From Chlamydiota bacterium (GTDB lineage Bacteria; Chlamydiota; Chlamydiia; Chlamydiales; RGXB01), in NCBI GenBank assembly GCA_010031885.1, contig RGYU01000005.1, forward strand, positions 1-35,339: DNA of 35,339 nt, in the 5' to 3' direction. Below, in pieces: positions 8,582 through 15,636 of this stretch. Each line of letters begins with the position of its first letter. Position 1 is the stretch's first letter. The notes beneath the pieces were generated by a model, which was not told where the DNA came from, searched no databases, and saw only the letters and a program-made list of their open reading frames with translations. A program made the position numbers and the translations under genes.

Positions 8582-9373
8582 AACGATGGTGTAACACTCG
8601 TACATCCAAAAGAGGATGAGCCATGCTCGAGATGTGGATCCCAACTTTGTGAATGCGAGAAAAGACCTGGAAAACCATGCAGCGAGTGTGGTCAGAAGCC
8701 CTGTGAGTGTCCAAAAGAACCATGCCCAGCTTGCGGGGAACTGCCATGCGTATGCAAGAAAAAGCCTAAAACGAAAGTAAAGCTTGCCGATGGTAAAGAG
8801 CGCACGCTCCAACATATGATGGCTACCACGTTCTGGCATCCCGATGGGACTCCAATGTCCGCACAGCAATTTATGGAGTTACTCTTTGGCAAACTCCCAG
8901 AGTTCTTCAAGAATGAGGAAGAGCTTCGAGCCATTTGGAGTATGCCGGAGACCAGAAAAAAACTTCTTCAAGGCCTGACTGAAAAAGGATTTGGTAGCTC
9001 ACAGCTAGCCGAGATGCAAAAGATCATCGATGCCGAAAAAAGTGATCTTTTTGACGTATTAGCCTACGTCGCCTATGCCTTGCCGACAATGACCCGAGAA
9101 GAGCGCGCAGCTCGAGCCAAAGTGATTATCGAGTCGGAATTCAATACTAATCAGCAGACGTTTTTGAACTTCGTGCTGTCACACTATGTCGAAGTTGGCG
9201 TTGAAGAGCTGGATCAAGAAAAATTGGCCCCACTACTCCAGCTTAAATACCGTAACTCAATGCACGACGCCATTGCCAAACTTGGCAGGCCAGAAGAAAT
9301 CGGTAAAGCCTTCAGCGGCTTCCAAAAGCATCTATATTCGAGACCTGATCCTCGAACGGTTTGCAGGCGATAA
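8582..9373 (+). pseudogene. hsdR: 3' remnant of type I restriction subunit HsdR
   Basis: About 260 residues match the C-terminal part of EcoEI-type HsdR subunits. A Cys-rich zinc-ribbon-like linker repeats C-x-x-CG...PC-x-C three times, then come KLADGKERTLQHMMATTFWH, MSAQQFMELLFGKLP, IIDAEKSDLFDVLAYVAYA, VGVEELDQEKLAPLLQLKY and EEIGKAFSGFQKHLY. The DEAD-like helicase and nuclease parts (normally about 500 residues or more upstream) are missing. The frame opens at 8453, inside the peptidase gene, but the first ~43 residues are unlike HsdR. No hsdM or hsdS is present. This is a dead remnant of an R-M system, evidence that the island once carried DNA-defence cargo. Confidence 0.82.
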
Positions 9374-9421
9374 AAATCCAAATCAATCCAATTTGCCTTT
9401 AAATAACTTTTCTCGCTATGA

Positions 9422-9610
9422 TGCCAGCGTGCTTATTGGCAAGCCGGCTCGTTCGTGCAAAAATCTCAGCAGCCAACAACAGATGACATAACCCTTATAC
9501 CAGGCTTATTATCTAGTCAGATTACGAACGCAAAATATCAAGATAATAAACTTGGTCACAACAATTTGGTTAAAATTTCAGCAAGTAGTTATCAAGAAAA
9601 AACAAATTAG
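9422..9610 (+). other. short open frame of unknown origin between the hsdR remnant and fkbM-like gene
   Basis: A 62-codon stop-to-stop frame reads plausibly as protein (AYWQAGSFVQKSQQ, DDITLIPGLLSSQITNAKY, KISASSYQEKTN). The only in-frame start I see is a GTG in FVQKSQQ, without a clear ribosome site. It may be the 3' tail of a lost gene. I do not recognise it. Confidence 0.25.
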
Positions 9611-9618
9611 GTAAAAGT

Positions 9619-10302
9619 ATGCGTTTTTTGACAGTTTTTCTAAGTATGACAATTTTAGGAGCTTCTCTTAATGCAAGTGAAGAGGTGACTTTCCATTCAC
9701 AAGCAAGACAAGATGAATTTGTATACACCATCCTATATAATTTGCTTGGTAAGCAGGATTCTGGTTATTACCTTGAAATTGGAGCTGGTGAACCGATTCA
9801 TATCAATAATACCTATGTATTTGAAATGGATTATGGTTGGCGAGGGATTAGTATTGATATTTCAGACAACTTGATGTCGCGCTGGTATGCAGTACGCAGC
9901 AATTCTTTACTTTCAAAAGATGCAACTCAATTGGACTACTCTTCTATTCTAGAAGGATTTCCTCGAGTGATTGACTACCTTTCTCTTGATGTAGATGGTT
10001 ATTATGATACGGTCTTAAGAAAAGTAATGAATTCCAATCACGTCTTTAAAATCATTACTATTGAACATGATGCTTATCGCTTCGGTGATATCTATCGAAG
10101 TAAAGAGAGAGAAATTTTAACCGCTCTTGGCTACGACTTGCTCTGTGCAGACGTTTCTAGCAGCGGACTTGCATTTGAGGATTGGTGGATTCATCCAGAT
10201 TTCTTTCCTTCCGACCTCTTTCAACAACTCAAGTCTCTCAACTTGCAAGGCAAAGATTCCATGGAAATAGTACAAAATATCAAAATGCTTATTTCCAACT
10301 AA
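9619..10302 (+). CDS. FkbM-like methyltransferase with signal peptide
   Basis: A 227-residue protein. Residues 1-19 form a signal peptide (MRFLTVFLSMTILGASLNA, likely cleaved before SEE). The rest fits the FkbM-type SAM methyltransferase fold: SQARQDEFVY, YYLEIGAGEPIHINNT (motif I), GWRGISIDIS (ribose-binding acidic residue), VIDYLSLDVDGYY, IITIEHDAY and WWIHPDFF. FkbM enzymes normally methylate sugars or small molecules in the cytoplasm; export would be unusual. AGG lies 7 nt before the ATG. It is island cargo and a paralogue of the gene at 18105, which shares its whole architecture. The methyl acceptor is unknown. Confidence 0.75.
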   Translation: MRFLTVFLSMTILGASLNASEEVTFHSQARQDEFVYTILYNLLGKQDSGYYLEIGAGEPIHINNTYVFEMDYGWRGISIDISDNLMSRWYAVRSNSLLSKDATQLDYSSILEGFPRVIDYLSLDVDGYYDTVLRKVMNSNHVFKIITIEHDAYRFGDIYRSKEREILTALGYDLLCADVSSSGLAFEDWWIHPDFFPSDLFQQLKSLNLQGKDSMEIVQNIKMLISN

Positions 10303-10433
10303 GTATACTGAAACCATGGAGAAGGCGGTATATGGGTGCGTCCACTGGCCATGTTTCTAGAAAATACTGTGATAAATGGACAATCGTAACCGAGATTCAA
10401 ATTAGTTTAATAGCCTTTTTCTTCCCTGCTGGC

Positions 10434-10454
10434 AATTTGGCACAAATTTGGCAC
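10434..10454 (+). repeat. tandem AATTTGGCAC pair, 11-bp period
   Basis: AATTTGGCAC occurs at 10434-10443 and again at 10445-10454. Read on the minus strand it is GTGCCAAATT twice, one helical turn apart, like arm-type binding sites of tyrosine integrases. That function is an inference. Confidence 0.5.
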
Positions 10455-10571
10455 ATCGCCTTCCTATTTGTGTCAGCAAATCTCATCATTTGCCAATTGA
10501 AATCTTGAGTACATGTATGCTATCGTATTGCTGTGAACGGTTCATGACTGTTGTAAAGTATTAAGAATCGA

Positions 10572-10617
10572 GGGACTCATAACCCGTAGGTCCCTGGTTC
10601 CAGTCCAGGTTGCCCCA
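10572..10617 (+). other. 3' fragment of a tRNA-Met-like (CAT) gene
   Basis: The anticodon loop CTCATAA (anticodon CAT at 10578-10580) is followed by CCCGTAGGTC, a complete T-arm CCTGG-TTCCAGT-CCAGG, acceptor 3' strand TTGCCCC and discriminator A. There is no D-arm or 5' acceptor strand upstream, so it is not a working tRNA. A 3'-half fragment is what an integrative element carries in its attachment site. The parent could be initiator or elongator Met, or Ile2. Confidence 0.7.
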
Positions 10618-10700
10618 ACTCTTTAACTCATTGATTCCATGGAGGACAGATGAGAAATAAATGCGATTAAAGAGTGTGAGTTAGAGGAAAATAAGTCAAA

Positions 10701-10718
10701 CGGTGCAAAAACGGTGCA
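10701..10718 (+). repeat. CGGTGCA pair, copy 1
   Basis: CGGTGCA occurs at 10701 and 10712 (11-bp period). The identical 18-mer recurs at 11954. It is a candidate integrase arm-type site, here 84 nt from the tRNA-Met-like fragment. Confidence 0.5.
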
Positions 10719-10797
10719 CTGAAAAACAGTTTTAACCAGTCGGTCAGAAACCACCCGACCTAAATCAATAACAATTGATTATTGGTAAGGTGGATTC

Positions 10798-11172
10798 ATG
10801 TCAGTTTACAAAAGACGCTTAAATTCGCTAACCCCAGCACATTATGGAAATCATCGATACTGGTTGCAGTGCCACAAGTGCAATCACAGAAGGTGCAAAC
10901 TCTCTCTTATCCGAATAGATTACGAATTTCCTCTCTTCTTATGTAGATGCTGCCTCAAGCTTGTCTATAAAAGCCAGAATCGTACTCAGGGGGATCAAAC
11001 CATACACAAAAAATGGGCTCTTATACGAAAACTCGGCTGGCATAGCGAATGCAATTCTGATCAAGCTTAACCCAAAGGAATCCATTGGAGCACCTTTATC
11101 AGCATCAGAAGTGAAATAGAATTTCTTCATGAAGAGGCTTTTCGCTTTGCCCCTAACATTTCAAGCTATTGA
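10798..11172 (+). pseudogene. zinc-ribbon protein of integrative elements, interrupted by a stop codon
   Basis: The first 90 codons encode LTPAHYGNHRYWLQCHKC, then C49-x2-C52 in FLCRCCLKLVYKSQ, and WALIRKLGW. These match a small four-cysteine protein family commonly seen on integrative elements (pattern HYGG-x-R-W-x-F-x-C-P...C-R-x-C...L-x-YASQ). A TAA at 11068-11070 ends the frame, but the same frame resumes at once with PKGIHWSTFISIRSEIEFLH and stops at 11172; family members have a PKGMHW-type segment here. A single nonsense mutation therefore explains the break. The ATG has a good AAGGTGGA ribosome site. Function unknown; probably no longer made at full length. Confidence 0.66.
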
Positions 11173-11252
11173 CCTTATCCATTAATTGCTTTTCAAAAAA
11201 ACCATTACGTCCTATTTTCTTAAAAAGGATTGCGTTAAAGGGGACTTTGGGG

Positions 11253-12005
11253 GTGAAAAAATATTTATTAATGATTTTGATCAATATAATCTCCCTGCTG
11301 GATGCAAATAATGTCCCTCTTCACGAAATTGCCGTAGTAAGCCTTGGATCGCATTGTCAGTCATCTCTTATTTTGAGAGAACTGGGCTTAAGGCGGGGTG
11401 CCATGCCTCTCGATTGGTTACTATCCCTTGACCATAAAGGGCTAATCCAATTGATTAATGATGAATTCAGTCATATGTTCGATGAAACATATTTAACTCA
11501 ATATCCAGAAGGATATGTCATTAACAGTCGATACAATCTTGATTTTCGTCATGACTGGTCTACGCTTGATTTATTAGGAGAATTACCCGATCTAGCGTCA
11601 AAATATGAAAGGCGTACAAAGCGTTTTTTTCAGTTACCTGAAATTACAAAACGGGTTGTCTTTATTCGTACCGTATTTGATCCTAGACTGAATGTATTAA
11701 ACAATATGCCTACATATACCCCTGCTTGCACAATCATTAATGCTCAGGAAGCGCAAGAACTTTATGATTGTCTCAGAAATAAATTTCCTGATTTAGATTT
11801 TGTTTTAGCTATTGTCAATTTTGCTCATACTGATTCAGGCATTACTGATGATATGCTCAATATCATTGAATTTAAAGTAGCCAATTTAGTCGAAGATTAT
11901 AAGCAATTTATCCCTGACCTGGGAAACCCTGACTTTTTTGATACGGTTTATAGCGGTGCAAAAACGGTGCAGTGCCCTACCAATCCAACCGATATTAACC
12001 GATAG
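11253..12005 (+). CDS. DUF1796 papain-like cysteine peptidase family protein with signal peptide
   Basis: The DUF1796 signature is clear: VVSLGSHCQSSLILRELGLR followed by GAMPLDWLL, with the presumed nucleophile Cys35. Then come NLDFRHDWSTL with a candidate His, KYERRTKRFFQL and VVFIRTVFDP, all placed as in the family. The frame opens at 11169, but GTG at 11253 has AAAGGGGA 8 nt upstream and gives a hydrophobic start (KKYLLMILINIISLL) that looks like a signal peptide, so I chose it; the product has 250 residues. The 3' end of the frame runs over an 18-bp integrase-type repeat, so the last ~17 residues may be acquired. The biochemical role of DUF1796 is unproven. Confidence 0.72.
   Translation: MKKYLLMILINIISLLDANNVPLHEIAVVSLGSHCQSSLILRELGLRRGAMPLDWLLSLDHKGLIQLINDEFSHMFDETYLTQYPEGYVINSRYNLDFRHDWSTLDLLGELPDLASKYERRTKRFFQLPEITKRVVFIRTVFDPRLNVLNNMPTYTPACTIINAQEAQELYDCLRNKFPDLDFVLAIVNFAHTDSGITDDMLNIIEFKVANLVEDYKQFIPDLGNPDFFDTVYSGAKTVQCPTNPTDINR
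11954..11971 (+). repeat. CGGTGCA pair, copy 2
   Basis: Identical 18-mer to 10701-10718, here 124 nt before the right attachment repeat and inside the 3' end of the DUF1796 gene. Confidence 0.5.
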
Positions 12006-12014
12006 AAACCAATA
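11987..12014 (+). repeat. three AACCRATA units at 10-bp period
   Basis: AACCGATA (11987), AACCGATA (11997) and AACCAATA (12007) are exactly one helical turn apart. They lie between the CGGTGCA pair and attR, where recombinase or excisionase sites would be expected. Confidence 0.5.
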
Positions 12015-12094
12015 GACATTCCTTCCCTAAGTCATTATACTTGTGCTGATTTAGGTTGGTTGGTATCGGATGAATTGGCGTTCTCCTTCCCTCA

Positions 12095-12179
12095 TAATCC
12101 GTTGGTCGTAAGTTCGAATCTTACTCGGGGAGTTGAAAAAGCCCTTCTTTATGAAGGGCTTTTTGCTTTTCTCTGGTAT
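12095..12179 (+). repeat. right direct repeat (attR) of the tRNA-Asn island
   Basis: 83 of 85 bp are identical to 7284-7368. It includes the tRNA-Asn 3' half (no 5' half here, so not a functional tRNA) and a second copy of the AAAAAGCCCTTC/GAAGGGCTTTTT terminator (12136-12166). Confidence 0.92.
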
Positions 12180-12286
12180 CATAGCCCGCGCTGCGCCCTT
12201 GGTGCACTGGTATTTCTTTACAAAGATGTCTTGAACTCAGTAAAATTTTTCGATCCGTTTTTCAAACCGGATAAAAAAAGGGACCT

Positions 12287-12985
12287 ATGCATGCAATCGA
12301 TTTTCATCTACCTCAGGATGTGCTGGGTTTTTTAGAAAAATATGCGAATCCTCATAATTACAAAGTTTTGATGGAGAGTCCAAGGAGTGTGAGTCTTTTT
12401 GACCCGCAGGTGGATCGCTTTTTGGAGCAAGGGAATTTTCCCCAGGTTTTGACCTGTTTATGGAAAGAAACGGATCTTGGCAAACGGCATGCCTGGCTGG
12501 AATCCAAATCCCCTGAGCTCCACCCCATACTGATGTACGAGCTAGCAATCGTCATTTTCTCTACCCGACCGAGTCAAGATACCCTCACCCATGAGACGTT
12601 CCCGCTACTTGATGCTGCCCGTTTTCGTCTTTATCAAGAGGCCGAATGCTCCTTAAATCTTGCGATCAAGGGTTCGGTGGTTAGGCAAATTCATGAGCTT
12701 TTTCGTGCTCGTTTAAGTATGCTGGTTTACAAACGTCTTAGAGAGCCCTATATTGAATTGGAACTTAAACTAAAAAAAAGAGAGTTCATTCTTCCAAAGG
12801 TTCATCAAGTTGCACAGCAAACAATCACAACAAAACTGGCCTCACCTCTCTGGATCGGCTGGTGCGGTATGAATATATTTAGCCAGGGCAAACCCTTGAT
12901 GATAGCACCCGGAATGTTTCAAGAGGCAAGAAATACATACGCTTCAGATGTGCTCACTAATCCCCTACAGTTTTTGACAAAATAA
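12287..12985 (+). CDS. conserved hypothetical protein, unknown function
   Basis: The product is a soluble-looking protein of 232 residues with no signal peptide or membrane segment. It is helix-rich, has a basic stretch near residues 155-165 (ELKLKKREFILPK), and ends with a hydrophobic WIGWCGMNIF region. I recognise no domain. The composition and codon pattern look like a real core gene, and GGGA lies just upstream of the ATG (spacing about 3 nt, short). It starts about 107 bp beyond the right end of the island, so it is probably the first ancestral gene downstream of tRNA-Asn. The Nudix gene follows 46 bp later and may be co-transcribed. Confidence 0.62.
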   Translation: MHAIDFHLPQDVLGFLEKYANPHNYKVLMESPRSVSLFDPQVDRFLEQGNFPQVLTCLWKETDLGKRHAWLESKSPELHPILMYELAIVIFSTRPSQDTLTHETFPLLDAARFRLYQEAECSLNLAIKGSVVRQIHELFRARLSMLVYKRLREPYIELELKLKKREFILPKVHQVAQQTITTKLASPLWIGWCGMNIFSQGKPLMIAPGMFQEARNTYASDVLTNPLQFLTK

Positions 12986-13031
12986 AATCCATCAACAAAA
13001 AAGAAGAGCCTTTATAATTCGGTCATTGATC

Positions 13032-13451
13032 ATGCAAAAATTTCATTTAGGTATTTATGCCTTAATCGAACAGGATGGCAAGGTCCTCCTCGTCAAAAAG
13101 TCCAGGGGGCCCTATGAAGGGATGTGGGATCTTCCGGGCGGAAGGCCAATCCACGGGGAAACGATACTAGAAACCCTTTCAAGAGAAGTCTTGGAGGAGA
13201 CAGGGATTGAAATTTTACAGGCCAATGCCATGATTAACGGGGCTTTTGTTGTCGATTATCTGGACCAATCTAGCCCCATCTCGCTTCACCATACATGCCT
13301 GATCTATAGGGCCACCCATTTTGACACGTCTAAATTCGAAAGCACGATTTCGCTCGAAGACGTGGCCGGATCCTTTTGGTTCAAAAAGTCTCAATTGGAA
13401 GATTTGCCTTTATCTAAAGTTGTCTGTTTAGCGCTTGGCAGACCTATCTAA
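13032..13451 (+). CDS. Nudix hydrolase
   Basis: A small (139 residues) Nudix-fold hydrolase of nucleoside diphosphates linked to another moiety. The Nudix box G-x5-E-x7-REVLEETGI is complete: it begins in LPGGRPIHGE and includes all three catalytic glutamates. The strand before it (VLLVKKSRGPYEGMWDLPGG) is typical of MutT/NudG-like members. The substrate cannot be deduced. The frame opens at a TTG at 13026; I chose the ATG two codons on. No strong ribosome site is visible, which fits translation following the upstream gene. Confidence 0.85.
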   Translation: MQKFHLGIYALIEQDGKVLLVKKSRGPYEGMWDLPGGRPIHGETILETLSREVLEETGIEILQANAMINGAFVVDYLDQSSPISLHHTCLIYRATHFDTSKFESTISLEDVAGSFWFKKSQLEDLPLSKVVCLALGRPI

Positions 13452-13616
13452 AAACTCTAAAAAAAAACCCTTTGTGAAATTGGGTTTAAGTAAAATAATT
13501 TTCCCGTATTTTAACAATACCGTGATCAACTGGTTGAACTACAACCCATAAAGCTTTTATGGAAGATCGAGTGGGGCAATTTTTTTTCATAAAGGAAAAA
13601 TTTCTTCGAGTTTAAT

Positions 13617-13648
13617 AAAAAAGGATACATTTTTATGTATCCTTTTTT
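13617..13648. terminator. bidirectional terminator between convergent genes
   Basis: A perfect 14-bp palindromic stem, AAAAAAGGATACAT / ATGTATCCTTTTTT, surrounds a TTTT loop, with T-runs in both orientations. It serves the Nudix gene side (+) and the 13676 gene (-). Confidence 0.88.
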
Positions 13649-13675
13649 CTGCATAAAAGAGGTTTCTATGCTGAT

Positions 13676-14212
13676 CTATAAAATTTCACCTCTCTTAGGT
13701 TGATTTGTTTTTGGGACTTGCAACTCTGCTAAATCAGCGAAAAGTGGATTACTAGAAAAGCAACTCGTCTTATGACATAATCCCTTTTGATTGTATTTGC
13801 AAAATAGATCGGCGCATTTGTTCAAGGTAGCTTCTTTATTTGAATTATCTTTTAGATCAACTAAAAGCAAATCAAAAGTTTTTATAACTAAACCGATGTG
13901 TTGGTATTCCAAAAAATGCTCTATATGACAAACACTTGCATCTATCCTGGCATTTTGATCTTCTAATTGTGAGATTTTTTTGATCCACTCCTCCCCTTCT
14001 GCCTCTTCCTCTAAATACTGAATCTGAGCCAATTTTAGAAATAAAACGGGGGCGCCTAGGGTTAGGATCGAAAAAATTGTCATGGCAACAGCTTTTACCT
14101 TGTCGGCTGTTGAGCTCGCCCGATTTTTTTCAAAATGCTGCCAGCCTAACGCATTGTAAATGAATGTACTAGGAGTATCGTTAGGGATTTGAGCAATAGC
14201 TTGCATGTCCAT
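13676..14212 (-). CDS. coiled-coil protein with one hydrophobic segment, unknown
   Basis: I do not recognise this 178-residue protein. Residues ~38-65 contain a hydrophobic stretch (VKAVAMTIFSILTLGAPVLFL), followed by an acidic heptad-like region (YLEEEAEGEEWIKKISQLED) that may form a coiled coil. The C-terminal third has several Cys (CADLFCKYNQKGLCHKTSCF) and could bind metal or form disulfides. AAAAGGG lies 6-7 nt before the ATG. A membrane segment followed by a coiled coil occurs in chlamydial membrane or secreted proteins, but this is only a resemblance. It is flanked by strong terminators on both sides, so it is a single-gene unit. Confidence 0.6.
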   Translation of the reverse strand: MDMQAIAQIPNDTPSTFIYNALGWQHFEKNRASSTADKVKAVAMTIFSILTLGAPVLFLKLAQIQYLEEEAEGEEWIKKISQLEDQNARIDASVCHIEHFLEYQHIGLVIKTFDLLLVDLKDNSNKEATLNKCADLFCKYNQKGLCHKTSCFSSNPLFADLAELQVPKTNQPKRGEIL

Positions 14213-14365
14213 AATAGGCCCTTTTCATCTTTTTTAGGACACTATTTTACAAAAAATTTTATTATTTTAAATATAAATTTTTAAATATATATTCATTCTA
14301 TTTTCAACCCCTTCTTTTTGAATAAGTTAAGTTTTTTGAGTAAAAACCCCTTGAGAGGGAGGAAG

Positions 14366-14417
14366 TTCTCCAACTGGAGAAAAAAAGGCGAGAAATCGCC
14401 CGATTTCTCGCCTTTTT
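14366..14417 (-). terminator. terminator of the aromatic amino acid permease gene
   Basis: A 16-bp stem AAAAAGGCGAGAAATC / GATTTCTCGCCTTTTT (14382-14417) surrounds a 4-nt loop, just downstream of the minus-strand stop. A small second hairpin TTCTCC-AACT-GGAGAA abuts it (14366-14381). Confidence 0.88.
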
Positions 14418-14442
14418 AGCTGTTTTAGCTTTCGTTGGGCTT

Positions 14443-15636
14443 TTAGTAAAACTGGGCGAAGGCCAACAAAACCCCTATTGCCGCCACGCTATAGAGGATG
14501 ACCGTATTGGTCGGCACCTCGTAGGCGGTCTCTATCCTCTCCTGCCGTTTCTTCAGCAGCATGAGTGCCGGGAGCATGATAATGAGGAAGCAGGTGAAGA
14601 TACCCGAGTATTGCAAGGCCAAAACAAACCCTTTCGGAACCAAAATGACGAATAAAACCGGAGGCACAAACGTCAGAATGAAGGTTGTAATTTTGCCCGT
14701 CAAATTCTTCTTCAGATGAAACCCATCTCGTAAAAAATCAAAAAGGCTAAGTGATATCCCTAGAAAAGAGGTAGTCATTGTAATATTGGAAAATCCGTTG
14801 AGCATCAAAGTGGCCCAAGAAGAGGTCCTCTCCCCTAAAAAACCAAGCATCATCGCCAAAGGTTCATTCGATTGGTTGATCGCTTCAAAACTATCTGGGC
14901 CGGTTTGAGGCACGATTCCTTGAATCATCAAAAACCAGCTTCCATAGATGAAAAATGGTAAAAAAGATCCTATAATAATCGCATTCCGAATGTAGGTGTG
15001 ATTTTCTTTTCCAAGGTAATTCACAATGGACGGGATGATGAATTGATAGGCAAAACAGGTGACAAATATAGAGAGTGATTGAGCCCAAAAAGTGCTTGTT
15101 GTGTTGTAGGACAAAATAAGAGACGCACGCACATCTGGTACCATGAAAACAAGGCTGAGTAAAATAAATAAACCCTTAAATGAAAAAAGGAATTTATTCA
15201 GGCTATCAACGAAATAAGTGCCTAAAGCGACAACCGTCCCAAAAAATACTGTGATAAAAAGGCTACAAATAAGGCTGGGAATTTCGATACCAATTCGACC
15301 AAGCAGTGCTGCTGTCAAGCTCCCCATCCCTTCAATATAGGCAGCAAGGGCCATGTATAAGACCATGATGAAGCAAATCCAGCAAATGATCTTTCCCGGG
15401 ATTTTTAGAAATCGTTCAGCCATCGTACTAAAACTATTACTGTCTTTATGCATCGCCATATTGACTTCTAGCGTCATCAACCCAGTATAGAGCATTAAAA
15501 TGGCAATCGCCAACATCACAAGTAAAGAAATGGCAGAGCTCCCCAAAGAGGTGACCAACGGCAAAGCTAAAATCCCTGCTCCTATAGCTGAACCCATAAT
15601 CAAAAAAATGGATCCGATAAATTTCATGCGCAACAT
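14443..15636 (-). CDS. tyrP: aromatic amino acid permease (TyrP/HAAAP family)
   Basis: An inner-membrane proton symporter of about 397 residues with about 11 hydrophobic segments. The N-terminal GSIFLIMGSAIGAGILALPL is the diagnostic first helix of the HAAAP tyrosine/tryptophan permeases, and PSIVNYL, EAINQ and FLGISLSLFDFLRDG follow in family order. Chlamydiae use TyrP-like permeases to take aromatic amino acids from the host. Tyrosine versus tryptophan specificity cannot be told from sequence alone. The frame opens at a GTG at 15648; the ATG at 15636 has GTGGAA at good spacing and was chosen. It is a single-gene unit with a strong terminator. Confidence 0.88.
   Translation of the reverse strand: MLRMKFIGSIFLIMGSAIGAGILALPLVTSLGSSAISLLVMLAIAILMLYTGLMTLEVNMAMHKDSNSFSTMAERFLKIPGKIICWICFIMVLYMALAAYIEGMGSLTAALLGRIGIEIPSLICSLFITVFFGTVVALGTYFVDSLNKFLFSFKGLFILLSLVFMVPDVRASLILSYNTTSTFWAQSLSIFVTCFAYQFIIPSIVNYLGKENHTYIRNAIIIGSFLPFFIYGSWFLMIQGIVPQTGPDSFEAINQSNEPLAMMLGFLGERTSSWATLMLNGFSNITMTTSFLGISLSLFDFLRDGFHLKKNLTGKITTFILTFVPPVLFVILVPKGFVLALQYSGIFTCFLIIMLPALMLLKKRQERIETAYEVPTNTVILYSVAAIGVLLAFAQFY

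Larger units (their letters stand above)
10303..10797. other. gene-free island segment with attachment-site debris
   Basis: This segment has no credible gene. It contains a tandem AATTTGGCAC pair (10434-10454), the 3' half of a tRNA-Met-like gene (10572-10617), a 9-bp inverted repeat ACTCTTTAA/TTAAAGAGT that starts at the base after the tRNA fragment (10618-10626 and 10667-10675), and a CGGTGCA pair (10701-10718). This looks like the attP region of a lost integrative element. Confidence 0.55.
7284..12179. mobile_element. decayed 4.8 kb genomic island integrated at tRNA-Asn
   Basis: The element lies between 85-bp direct repeats (7284-7368 and 12095-12179). The left copy keeps the tRNA intact; the right copy is only the 3' half with the terminator. 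Cargo is an M48-type peptidase, an hsdR 3' remnant, an FkbM-like methyltransferase, a nonsense-mutated zinc-ribbon gene typical of integrative elements, and a DUF1796 protein. No integrase, excisionase or replication gene is visible, so it should not move by itself. A second tRNA 3' fragment (10572) and paired GTGC repeats near both attachment sequences suggest successive insertions by related integrases. Confidence 0.82.

Noticed and set aside
9186-9491. 101-codon frame overlapping the end of the hsdR remnant
   Set aside because: Mostly an out-of-frame reading of the hsdR 3' end. I kept only a mention of the separate short frame 9422-9610.
10182-10508. 108-codon frame after the FkbM-like gene
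   Set aside because: It overlaps the methyltransferase in another frame, its sequence is not protein-like, and it crosses the AATTTGGCAC repeat.
12095-12179. A second tRNA-Asn gene
   Set aside because: Only the anticodon-loop-to-3'-end part is present; the sequence before it does not form a D-arm or acceptor strand.
12060-12335. 91-codon plus-strand open frame over the right attachment repeat
   Set aside because: It reads through the tRNA 3' half and the terminator hairpin and overlaps the real gene at 12287 in another frame. No ribosome site.
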